A stretch of DNA of 64,000 nt from Ampelomyces quisqualis (taxonomy: Eukaryota > Ascomycota > Dothideomycetes > Pleosporales > Phaeosphaeriaceae). The notes under the pieces are model-generated. The model was not told the origin of the DNA. It made no database searches and was given only the letters and a program-made list of their open reading frames with translations. Position 1 is the first letter of the stretch. Every line of letters begins with the position of its first letter. The DNA lies in the NCBI GenBank assembly GCA_018398575.1, contig JAGTXZ010000011.1:2728001-2792000 (forward strand), in the 5' to 3' direction. Made by a program: the position numbers and the translations under genes. Shown here in pieces: positions 10,908-20,595 of the stretch.

Positions 10908-12002
10908 ATGTCGACCTCTCCTCAGCTCAACAAGATCTCTGAGAACTCTCTCGAACCTGCTCCCACACCGGACAAGCAAGTCGTCAGCGGTGGAACATCA
11001 CAAGTGCAAGCAGAAATTTCTGGAGCGCTCGAATCTAGAATTACAATGCAAGCAGATCTCGCCACCTCACCGCGGCTGTTGTCTGTCCCGTTCTCGCCCA
11101 ACTTGGATGGATCACAGCTCATCGAAGCTGCCGCCAATGAGCTACCCAGCACGCCGCAAAACCATCTCGGTAAATGCCGAAAACCACGCGCATTTGCTCG
11201 TGAGAACGGTGCAGTGAATTTCCCAGATGCCCGTGGCCATGAACCGTTCGGCGTCGATACCCATTGGAGCGCATCTACATGGCTGGCCAAGATTCCAAAG
11301 CCAGAATTGATCTATCTTCTTCAGAGCGTGGGCGAATACAAGGACTACATGGCCAAGTGGACTGGGCTTAGCTTGTCACAATACATGGTTGTTGTGCGGG
11401 AGAAGCGTGCAAAGGCCAAGGCGTTGAATAGCACAACAGCACCAAAGCAAGACGAGGCAGCGATCAAAGACAAGACGTCATTCCACCATCAAGATTCCAA
11501 AAGCAATAACATGGCCCCTATCAACGCTGGCCAAGACGCCACAACCACCCCCGTCCCCAAGAAGCGCAAGTACCAATCCCGACCCAAGCAAATCTCAACC
11601 AACCTCGCGCGCGCCCATCTTTACTCCATCAAGCAGCAAGCCATCATCGATACCCGCCGTCTTCCACCCATCCACGACGACTTCCCCATGACCCCGAATC
11701 CATATACATCCGACTCCGCCCCGCCAGCCCGCGACACGATTCTCCGCGACCAAAACCACAACATCATCTTCTCGTACAAAGCGCAAATAGCCGTGCGTCA
11801 CATCCTGGAATTCCGGAGCGCCTTGCGCGCGATGACGAAGGAGGGGCTGGAGGGAGGATACTTCAGGGATACTTCGGGGAAGTTCAAGGCGGCGTGTAAG
11901 GGGTTGGCGGGAGAAGTGGCGGGGTGGTTGGCGACGGGGGAGGATGGTGTTCTCCCGGCGGATGTGGCGGTGAATATGGTGGAGGAGTACTTTGGCATTT
12001 GA
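10908..12002 (+). CDS. Unknown protein with nuclear localisation signal
   Basis: I do not recognise this family. The frame is open from 10800 but its first ATG is at 10908, giving 364 residues with no intron. The N-terminal 170 residues are Ser/Pro-rich and probably disordered. A strongly basic patch, PKKRKYQSRPKQ, near residue 218 resembles an SV40-type nuclear localisation signal. The C-terminal 80 residues (from AQIAVRHILEFRSAL to VNMVEEYFGI) are predicted helical and look like the one ordered part. A nuclear role is inferred from the basic signal alone. Confidence 0.6.
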   Translation: MSTSPQLNKISENSLEPAPTPDKQVVSGGTSQVQAEISGALESRITMQADLATSPRLLSVPFSPNLDGSQLIEAAANELPSTPQNHLGKCRKPRAFARENGAVNFPDARGHEPFGVDTHWSASTWLAKIPKPELIYLLQSVGEYKDYMAKWTGLSLSQYMVVVREKRAKAKALNSTTAPKQDEAAIKDKTSFHHQDSKSNNMAPINAGQDATTTPVPKKRKYQSRPKQISTNLARAHLYSIKQQAIIDTRRLPPIHDDFPMTPNPYTSDSAPPARDTILRDQNHNIIFSYKAQIAVRHILEFRSALRAMTKEGLEGGYFRDTSGKFKAACKGLAGEVAGWLATGEDGVLPADVAVNMVEEYFGI

Positions 12003-12512
12003 TTGCGTGCTTGAGATGATGGGGGAGCGAGGAGTCGGATTGCATGAGCGTAGTGAGGTAGGAAGACGGGAAGGGGAGGAAGATCAGCTCGTTGAATAAA
12101 AGGCGGAATCTTGGGTAGGTATTTCTCTCCACTACCCCAAATCCCCACTCAGCGCCGACGACGCCTAACCCATGCTTTGTGGCTACAAGCTCGAGAGTTT
12201 CTCTCCCTCGCATCTTTGACTAGCACGAATACTGCTACAAAAAGGCCGATGACGCTGGCTATGACGATGAAAGCGATAGCGATGGGTTCCATACTCTTTA
12301 CTTTGTGGAGGAACGGATGTAGGTCAAGAAACTACATCGGCTGCCCATTTTATCTCACTTCCTAGCCGCTTGGCAGGGCTGTTTGACATGTCTGACGTAG
12401 CCGGGGAAAGTGTTTTCAAAAAGTCTCGTTGGTGAATACACACAGACAACACTGACACCTATGTAGCAAACCCGAATCAAAGGTCTATTTTAGAGCCTGG
12501 CCACACCCAACG
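12003..12512. other. Convergent intergenic region
   Basis: Space between the convergent unknown protein gene and the two-module Cys/His gene. No coding or RNA feature was recognised. Confidence 0.4.
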
Positions 12513-13577
12513 TCACGTTCGCTTCAGCACAGGCTTGCAGTCAACACAGCGCGCACGATAACCATGCTCATGAACTTTATCTGACCGTTTATGATAAAAT
12601 CGACATGCCCATTTCGTCGTGGTGATTTCTCGCGCCTCGTTGCCCAATGCTGAACACAGACAGCAGATCCAGTACTCGGCTGTCCCTATTCATCAGATAC
12701 ATACTGAAACTCAAATGTAGGAGGGGCGCGCTGCGCTTGCGACTGATCATGGCGGCAAGTTCTTACCGTAGTATGGTCCTAGGCGTGTTGGATCGAATTG
12801 GGCAACTTGCAAGGAATGTGGATCCTCTAGTGCAGACCTGCAATCGTCACACCGCAAATGAAAACCACGGTCGTTAACGTTATTTGACTCTCTATGAACA
12901 AGTGGACATCTCCATTTCGCTGAGGCGATTTCTGGCGCCTGGTGATTCGACGCTGTGCACAGACAGCAGGTCCAGTTCCCTGCCCTCCTGGTTGTACTGG
13001 CGGCCTGCTGCGATTGCGACTGATCAGAACTGGCTACCTGGCCTGTTGGAGAATGGTAGTGTGCAAATGAGATGGTATCTGGTGACAAGGGGAGTGGCTC
13101 GCGGTATAATTGCATGCCCGACCTGGCATCATGGAAGGATTGTGGTCCACGCGAGAATTCTTCGTATCCCAGCCGGGGCTGTTGTGCAGCTTGACCAGAC
13201 GCAGGAGGTTTAGGGAGGAGGCGTGGCAGTCCTGGTCCCCTAGGGGGTGCTTGACTAGCAGAATCAGCAGCGGGATTTGATGGTGACTGCTGTGCTACCT
13301 GCTCGTATGCTGCTTGACCTGGTGGACCTTGAACCGGCACATCGGGATGCAGGGCAGGCAGTTGTGAATTGGGTTGCACTTTATAGCCATACAGGTTTGT
13401 AGATAGTAGGACTGGATCAGCGGGCGTTTCGCGACGGCCACTCGGATGAAATATGGGCGCTGAGAAATCCTGTAAATCTGGAAGTTGATCTGGCTCCACA
13501 GTCATAGTAACCATAATCGATGGCAGGGAAATGTCTTCTTGCCGCTCTTTACCCTTACCGCTGCGCGTGCCAAACAT
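12513..13577 (-). CDS. Protein with two tandem Cys/His (zinc-finger-like) modules
   Basis: Two exons on the minus strand, 13577-12767 and 12685-12513, joined by an 81-base intron (GTAAGA to AATAG), giving 327 residues. Without the splice the frame stops just after the donor, which would hide the second module. Residues 1-200 are Pro/Gln/Ser-rich and likely disordered. Two similar modules follow: WTCCLC, then KWRC, a His and RCDDC in exon 1; WICCLC, then KWAC, a His and RCVDC in exon 2. The spacing is almost the same, so each may bind zinc. The modules are also alike at the DNA level (12590-12700 against 12885-13000), so exon 2 arose by duplication. The pattern recalls but does not match RanBP2-type fingers. 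Function unknown. Confidence 0.72.
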
Positions 13578-13589
13578 GTTACCTACAGG

Positions 13590-13815
13590 TAAGATATAGT
13601 GAGAAAGATGGAGTGAGAAAGATGGAGTGAGAAAGATGGAGTGAGAAAGATGGAGTAAGAAAGATAGAGTAAGAAAGATAGAGAGAAAGATTTAGCTAGA
13701 AAGATATAGTTCAAAAGATGTAGTTAGAAAGATATAGCTAGAAAGATATAGTTAGAAAGATATAGTTAGAAAGATGTAGTTAGAAAGATGTAGTTGGAAA
13801 GATGGAGTTGGAAAT
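13590..13815. repeat. 14-base minisatellite
   Basis: About 16 tandem, slightly varied copies of a 14-base unit with the core GAAAGATRTAGTTA, beginning as GAGAAAGATGGAGT and drifting toward TAGAAAGATATAGT. Purines dominate one strand. The array starts about a dozen bases upstream of the ATG of the two-module Cys/His gene, so it lies in that gene's 5' leader or promoter. Confidence 0.9.
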
Positions 13816-14065
13816 GTGGAAGCTGATGCGTTGAAAATATAGTTCCTAGGGCTAAATTTATAGGCCTCCTGCTTGACTGAACTGACTGGATTTGACACTT
13901 CGAGCCAGTCATATCTGACGACTCATTATGCTGCACAGAACGGAATTGGCCCATTAGGCCCATTATCTACTATCAAATATCAGAGTCGGTAACTGTCATA
14001 GAGTGCCTGCATCACCGGAGTAGGAGATTTGCAGCGCCAAAAAGAAAGCATGCAGACATCTTGAC

Positions 14066-15232
14066 TCAGTGTAGAGTCCTCAGCGTCTCTTCAACCACAA
14101 CTCCGAGGGCCCCAACGCCCAGCACAGTCCACAGCCACTTGTTCTGCAGCTCCTCTGCACGCGGCCAGAAGGAATTCTTGTCTTGGCGGAACTTTTCCAG
14201 TTCGGCAAATTTCTCGGGATGAGAAGCCGAGTACCTGCGCTCTTGATGTGCCCCCTTCTCAGCATCTCCGCCAAAGTATCGCAGGAAAGCGTAGTTCGCG
14301 ATGGGGCCTAGAAGTTCTACTGGTGCAAGCATGTCAGAGCCGTAGAGCATGACGATGAAGGAGATGTGGACGAGGGTGTCGCCGAGGTAGCTGTCGTGTG
14401 TTAACACAAGTGCATGAACAGACAGTCTGGCAACCTACTTGGGGTTGCGGACAATGCTCCATACACCTTCCCGCAGGATGCCGCGGCCCCCTTCGGCTTT
14501 GTACTGATCAAGTTGGTAGTCGGCTAGTGACTCCATTGCCAAGCCAGAAGAAAACAACCCCACGGCGAGCATCTGAACATACGGATGGTAGCCGGTCATC
14601 ACGGTTCCCTCGTGTCGAAAGATGGCAACGAATGGGAGCGAAATGATGGTCTGAAAGAGAGCTTCGGGCAAAAAGACCTTGAAGATGGCCGTGTTCCAGA
14701 AGGCCTCTTCTTTCTTGGCCTCAGCATATCGAGCGTCGTCTTCTCCACGCTGCATAGACCGCTGCACAATCCGATAGAGCAATCGGCCGCCCCAGAGCGT
14801 AACGCCAGTGAGCACAACGCGTTCGTGCCATGACAGGCGGTTGAAAGCCTGCGAAACAGTCAAACCGCCAGCGATGCGCCGCCCGATCGCGGACCACCAC
14901 GCATTGGCGACTTGACCAGTCGGCCAGAGCCAGTCTTTGGCCTCGACGCGCTGCGTGTATCGAGCAGCGCCATATGCAATGACCGCTAGTCCAGAGTGGA
15001 GTGTGAACGACGGAACAAGCGTGTCTTTGAAGATGCCAACATCGAACAGCGAGTTGGAGCTGACATGCGTCTTGGAGTGGGTCCTGTCGACATATACAGT
15101 ACTGGCCCCTGAGCTGCCGTCAGGGTGCGAGCTAGGCAGGTAGAACTCTGCTGGTTGGCGATCCGCGACCTGCACGCGAATGTCTGGTGGTGACGATTCG
15201 CTCCTTGGAGCACTGAACCATCCAGATGCCAT
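14066..15232 (-). CDS. DUF1295-family membrane protein
   Basis: Two exons, 15232-14439 and 14390-14066, give 372 residues. The splice is GTAGGT to GACAG and restores the conserved RNPNYLGD signature across the junction. DUF1295 proteins are multi-pass membrane proteins related to steroid 5-alpha-reductases and isoprenylcysteine methyltransferases; RNPNYLGE/D near the C-terminal end is their hallmark. Several hydrophobic segments (for example around residues 75-95, 190-215 and 275-310) fit an ER membrane location. The N-terminal 70 residues are polar. The substrate is not known, so an oxidoreductase role is only suggested by the family. The gene is divergent from the RidA gene over 341 bases, which probably form a shared promoter. 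Confidence 0.85.
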
Positions 15233-15573
15233 GGCGATTGCTTTGGTAGTGGTTTACAGAAAGAGCCGTACTCAGCGCGTCGTGTGAGACGCTTTATCGT
15301 CGTCGCGGGGGTGGAGCTTTCCCCGCATTCTGCGGAATGAATGCATGACGTCTGATTCGATCGGCTGCAGCTGCCATTCTTCCGGAATGAAAGACATACT
15401 CGTCGACAAATGGAGGGGAGTGTCCAATAAGCCCAGTCTGCAAATCGTCTTGTGCCTTGTATCCTGTTTGTCGCGCTCTGGAGGCGTTCGCAGGTGGAGA
15501 TATGAAATGATGTCATGAGTCTTCACGTGCAACACCAAGATATCCGTGGCAAGTCTGTGCAACCGAACGATTC

Positions 15574-16092
15574 ATGAACCAAACTCGAAAACACCACCAA
15601 TTGGCACCTTTCGAATCGACAGCCTCAAGTATGGCCACCAAACAAGACGCCTCAGAACCGCAAGCCTGGAACCCTCCGGACGTCCCTCTCCCTCCGCCAA
15701 CCTACTCTCAAGTCTGCGTCACTCCCATCTGCCCAACCTCAAAACTCATAACCATTGCTGGCCAGACCGGCCTTCGGTCGGATGGCTCCATACACCCCGA
15801 CATCTCTGTCCAAGCCAAGAAAGCCTACGAGGCTATCCAAAATTGCTTGAAAGGTGCTGGTGCCACGCCGCGTCACATCGTGCATGTGCGGCACTACATC
15901 GTGAAGGAGAGTGGGAATGCAGAAAAAGATGAATTGGATGTAGTGGATAGGGGATGGGGGGATGTATGGATGGATTTCATGGACAAAGAGGCGGATGGGC
16001 ATAGGCCGCCGGACACGGTAGTCGGAGTTGCGAGTCTGGCGAAGGCCAAGTTGTTATATGAGTGCGAAGTTACAGCTTTGCTATCTGCATGA
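15574..16092 (+). CDS. RidA/YjgF/UK114 family protein
   Basis: A single exon for 172 residues from the ATG at 15574; a second ATG at 15631 would give 153 residues and omits only a poorly conserved N-terminus. The RidA fold is visible from SQVCVTP onward: IAGQTG, then the QAKKAYEAIQNCLKGAGA helix, the HIVHVRHYIV strand and a C-terminal TVVGVASLA-x-LYECEV segment. RidA proteins hydrolyse reactive enamine/imine intermediates such as 2-aminoacrylate and protect PLP enzymes. The usual catalytic Arg near the C-terminal end (R in the RPxR region) is not obvious: GVASLAKAKLLYECE occupies that position, so this may belong to the non-deaminating Rid subgroups. Confidence 0.85.
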   Translation: MNQTRKHHQLAPFESTASSMATKQDASEPQAWNPPDVPLPPPTYSQVCVTPICPTSKLITIAGQTGLRSDGSIHPDISVQAKKAYEAIQNCLKGAGATPRHIVHVRHYIVKESGNAEKDELDVVDRGWGDVWMDFMDKEADGHRPPDTVVGVASLAKAKLLYECEVTALLSA

Positions 16093-16362
16093 TTAGGGCA
16101 GCGGGGATTGAGACTCGTGTGGTGAAAGGTGATCAACGAGAGACCCTGCTTCTTCATCTTCACACAATCGCGCTTTGAAACCTTCGAAGGGTAATCTATG
16201 GTTCATCACAGGCTGACGAGGATGAGGAATGGAAAAATGACGCGCACTACTCTATGGAGGCCGGGACGTTTTGTGTGATGCGCGGTAACCTACTTGACTT
16301 GTCGGCAGGCGTGTATGATCTCATACAACAATCCCGTGAATATGCACGGCGTCAAACTTCCA

Positions 16363-17203
16363 CTACTCTGCAGTCATAGCTGCGACAAACATATACCAGC
16401 TCGACCCGAAGCTCCCGTAAAAATTCTCCATTGCGCTAGTCACGAACAGATATTCGGCCCTGTCTCGAAGCGTCTTCGTCAAGTCTTCAACCTTCTCCTC
16501 TGGCACAGAGTGCAGCATGAAGCACGTCCGCGATCGCTCATACGGAGACGTAGCAAGCCACTCCTGGTACTCTTTCGTCGTAAACCGAGCGCACGACGTT
16601 TCCACAACGACGGTGATGTCCGGCCCAGGGCGAGCCAATTCTTTGTTGACGGCCGTGCCGGGGTTGTGGATGGTCTGGACTCGGCGTCAGTTCCCTGGGC
16701 TATGGATCCGGATGTTGAAAAAGACGTACTATTCGCTCACCGCTGATGCCGTCCATTGCTTTGACCTTTTTGTCGATTTGATCCAGGTAGCGCTTCGCTC
16801 GTGAGGAGTACAGGTTCGTCGTCTCGTCCACGAAAATGCCTTGCACTTCTAGTCCGATACTGGATCGGTCTGCGTAGGTTTGGACATCTTCGCACACTTC
16901 ATCGATCCATCTCTTACAGTACGTTGCGCGCACATAGCCGACTACTTGCACATTGGTGTAGGCATTGAGTCGTGGAATTTCGCGCATGTAATCTTCGTTT
17001 GGCCACCACGGAGCCGCACCGGGACCGCTGTTGGGGTTGATGATGATCACGAATTTCAGATGTGGATTTTGCGAGATGCTCAAGGCTTTTAGCATTGGAA
17101 TGGAAACTCGTTGAATGAGATGCCAAACTCACGCTGCATATAAGGGATCCCAAGCACCCTTGTTCGGGTATATATAGAGCGGAAGTAGGATCGTAGACCT
17201 CAT
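16363..17203 (-). CDS. Spherulin-4-like protein, soluble form
   Basis: Three exons, 17203-17133, 17078-16741 and 16679-16363, give 241 residues. The start at 17203 gives MRSTILLPLYIYPNKGAWDP, the usual N-terminus of this family; an upstream ATG at 17240 is out of frame. Other family landmarks are INPNSGPG, VGYVRATYC, GIFVDETTN, TIHNPGTAVN and the closing GSSWYMFV. Spherulins were named from slime-mould encystment; fungal relatives are TIM-barrel-like proteins, some acting in polysaccharide breakdown (a glycosidase role has been proposed for related families). There is no signal peptide. The gene lies next to a paralogue in the same orientation. Confidence 0.88.
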
Positions 17204-17394
17204 GTTTGTTCGTGGTACTGAAGTCTTTGGGTCTGGACATTAGGTAGGTGTCCTCTTTTTCCGTTCATCCAGCGCTGACTAAGCAGAGAACAGCATGCCA
17301 TCAGCGACAGGAAAGATTATATTACAGTTGTGAAAAGGTACTACGCTTGCCTCACACAGGATGAAGAACTACTTCAAACCAGCTCCCCACCTTC

Positions 17395-18608
17395 TCACCA
17401 CGTCACATCCAACCAATCTTCCCAAAACGAAGGATACCCCGAATACACATCCTCGGTCAAATCCGTCACGTACAACCATTCCACATCTCTCCTCACCCTC
17501 TCAACAATCCTCCTCAATCCACCCCGCCCCAAGTCCTTGGGCACAGAATGCACCAACATCGCATACCTCTCTCTTGCACCTTCCAGCCCCGCCAACAACG
17601 CGCTCAACTCCTCTCTCGGCGGCAAATCAACATACGCGCCCTCAAACACAACCACAACATCCGCCTCCAACACCGCAGAACCCCCCCTCGGCACACACCC
17701 AGCATTAACCACCACCACCCCCTCCCCACCCCACCCCCTCACCGCACCACTAACATTCCTCAAATACCCCTCCCCCAGCCCCCCCGCACACGGCGCCCGA
17801 TCAAAATACACCCCGCGCACGCCCATCTCCTCGCTCCCATTCCTCCACCGGGCATACGTCCCCACCTGCGCGCGCACCGTCGCATTTGGCACCGTCGCGT
17901 TCGCCGTATCAATGTACCCGAGCGTACGCACGTTAGGATAGACGCCGACGCGGCGCACGGCGTCCATGTACGGTGCGGCAGGCGACGTGGTGTTTTCTGA
18001 TCCGTGGCTAGGCGAGACGATGAGTGTGAAGGGGAGGTCGTGGTGTTTGATTATGCTGGTTTGTTTAGCTGCTTTGCTACTTGGGGGGGGGCGAGTAAAA
18101 CGTACGAATCTTCTAATCTCCGCCAGGAGCCTTGCTCGGGGTTCAGGTAGAATGGGACGAGGATTTTGATGGGCAGGGGCTTGATGAGTTTGGTTGGGAG
18201 GATGATGGCTAGCGGGAGGGTGATTGCGACGAGGATGGTTAGGGCGAGGGTTATTGCGAAGGCGAGGACGCGGTCGTTGAGTTTATGCTTTTGTTTCTTT
18301 TGCCTATCTGGTGCGTAAGAGTGGGCGAGTGTTGAGCGCGATGCGTCGTTGAGAGTGTATGGGCGTGGGTGCTCGGTTACGACAATGGTGGCGGTGGGAA
18401 TTTCTAGGTATGGCGTGCCCTTTTTCGCGCTTGGTTTTTCTGGAGGTTCGAGATATTGCGTCGGTGTGTCTGCGCGTTGGTATGTTGTGCGTCGCTGGGT
18501 GCGTGGGGGAATGGCGAGGCTGTATGGGTTCGAGACATTTCGTTTTGTTCCGGGAGATTGCGACTCGGCAAGTCTTGAGAGAGGAATAGATGTTGTTGAC
18601 CGAGACAT
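17395..18608 (-). CDS. Spherulin-4-like protein, membrane-anchored form
   Basis: Two exons, 18608-18106 and 18055-17395, with a 50-base intron, give 387 residues. The N-terminal 110 residues are Ser/Thr/Pro-rich with basic groups, followed by a transmembrane segment (about 116-140, AITLALTILVAITLPLAII). The spherulin-4 domain follows: ILVPFYLNPEQGSW, then LIVSPSHGS, VRTLGYIDTAN, GVYFDRAP, VVVNAGCVP and the ending SGYPSFWEDWL. This predicts a type II membrane protein with the domain facing outside the cytosol. Codon and amino-acid composition of exon 2 is very rich in Gly/Arg/Val. It is clearly paralogous to the soluble gene just downstream, but diverged. Confidence 0.85.
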
Positions 18609-18893
18609 GATTGAGTTTGGTCAAGTACGGAAGGGCTCCCGTTGATTCTGCTGAGGTTGAGAAGATGAGAGGTGCGGTGTCACGGAATGCATTCCTCGCT
18701 TCTCTGGCAACACCACGGATTGCAACGTGGTGCTTACCGCACCACTCATTTAACGTGGCTATTGATTTGACTGGAGAGACTACAAAGACATAACCTGAAA
18801 CTCCTCGCGCTGTTGACAGACCGAGTCGGTCGGGAAAAGGTGGGTGGCAGAAAGATCCCTCGCACGCTACGGCCCACGCCGAAGGAAGATGAA

Positions 18894-19794
18894 TTAGAGT
18901 CGCGAGAGAGAAATGGAACCATAAGGCACCGGGAAAGAAAAATGTAGCGCTGGGCTTGACAAACGGAAATGCCATACCTCCTTATCGGCCCTCAACATCT
19001 CCTCGGCCTTTTCTCCTTGAACACTGAGGTTCAACAGAGTGCCCACAGGTACTGTCTCGGTGTGCATGGGAAAGAAATCCAACGGGCCACGGTTTACAGC
19101 TCTGTTGAAATCCCGGAACCTGTCTTGTTCACGATGACCTACTGCCATACGTGGATTGTACGTCCAGAACCCGTGCTCGTGCTGGAAGTCGAACACGACG
19201 CTCACTTTGACGCCTTTCTTGTCGAATTTCTCGACGACATCCCGGACCTGCTTGCTTACGGCGAGGAAATTGAGTAGGTCGATGTCTTGCGAGAAACGTA
19301 CCACCATATAAATAGTAAGGACGAAGCTATCGATGAGCTTGATCTGAAGGAGCGGACCGAATTTGTCCCTGACTTCGTTCGGCATTAGATCATCAGCTTC
19401 GAGTGACCTGAGCTCAATCGTTATATTGATCGATTGCAACCTGCATTCAGGCGGGCTCAATTCCAACACCATATGGATCGCCGTGAAGGTAGAAGTCGAG
19501 CACTGTGTGCGGAACTTTGGTGCCGAAGTCGCCATGCTCGTACAGCCACTGCCAAGCCTCGCTAGCGAACTCTTTGGCAACCACGGTGGGAGCTGCGAAG
19601 CATTGAATAGCATTGTAGCGGACCCGAGACACAACAGAATCGCGACGTTCACGGCGGCCCACCTCCGAGATCCACAGGTATTGGTAGACGAGATCGCGGA
19701 GCTCGCGGGGAAGATGCTTGTACACGGCCTTGGCGCATACTATCATCTCGGGCCGTGGTGTGCTGTTGTCGTCAGTATGCAAAAAAAGAATCAT
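18894..19794 (-). pseudogene. F-box-like (2EXR-type) gene with a frameshift
   Basis: The gene starts at the ATG at 19794 (MILFLHTDD) and has the F-box-like segment LPRELRDLVYQYLW near residue 30. The frame stops at about 19447 after DPYGVGIEPA. The natural continuation, ECRLQSINITIELRS and another 160 residues ending at 18894, is in the next frame. The pattern DPxxxGIxPxE-x-R at the junction is the normal family sequence, so the two parts fit without missing residues. One extra base near 19447-19451 explains the break; I found no intron with valid sites and the right length. This is either a recent pseudogene or a sequencing error. Downstream of the break the frame is well preserved. Confidence 0.6.
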
Positions 19795-20595
19795 TTCGTT
19801 TGCATTACATTGTAGACACGTGTCCGTGCGGGTGATAATCCTGAGGCCTTGTACCTGAACTGAAGTTTGGCAGGCGTATTGTGCTCTCCATGGTAAGGAT
19901 TGAGTTGAAGTGAACGTATAGTGTAAGAGAAGAGATTGTAGGCAATTTGCCCTATCTTATAGGACGCGAGGCTAGCACACGTGGCTAATCCAAGACAGGC
20001 GGCAATAGGCCTGTCAAGTGAACTGCGGGAGCTGGTACTGAAGTGGCTGTGAACAAAACCGCGCTTGAACTTGAATAGCACTCAGCGGTTGCCATCAAGG
20101 TTCGGATAGGGACCTTGAAACGGTACCGACATACCCTATTCTCACTCTAGGTCGTCTCGAATCATCTTCATCGTTCAGTGCCCAGCTACCAGCTAGTCCA
20201 ATACCCTTTACACCATCTGATGTCCACCACCCCTCTCTACCCGTCTCTTTCTTTCGCTTCCGCGTGTCCACATCCTTCGAGTCAACCGTGGCCAGCGCAT
20301 CAATGTGGGCCAAATGATGCATGGCGCGAGGATCATGAACAGAATGAACGTGGTGGCGACGATGCCGATGATCGTGTTTTGCTGCATTCTAGTGGGTATC
20401 GATCAGGTTGTGGAAAGTCAAGAAGAGTATACTGGACGATCGGAAAAGGAGTCGTGACGGTAGAGTAGCCTATAAGCTTTGGCATGTTGTTGTTTGTGTC
20501 TGAGTTTGCCAGAGTGTTGCGTTTGCTCGTTGCCCTTGTTCGGTGGCATGTTTGGCGTATGCGTTATCGGATGTAATGACTGCAGTGAAATCGAT
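19795..20595. other. Intergenic region with no supported gene
   Basis: Lies between two leftward F-box-like genes. Small frames occur on both strands, with no recognisable features. Confidence 0.4.
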
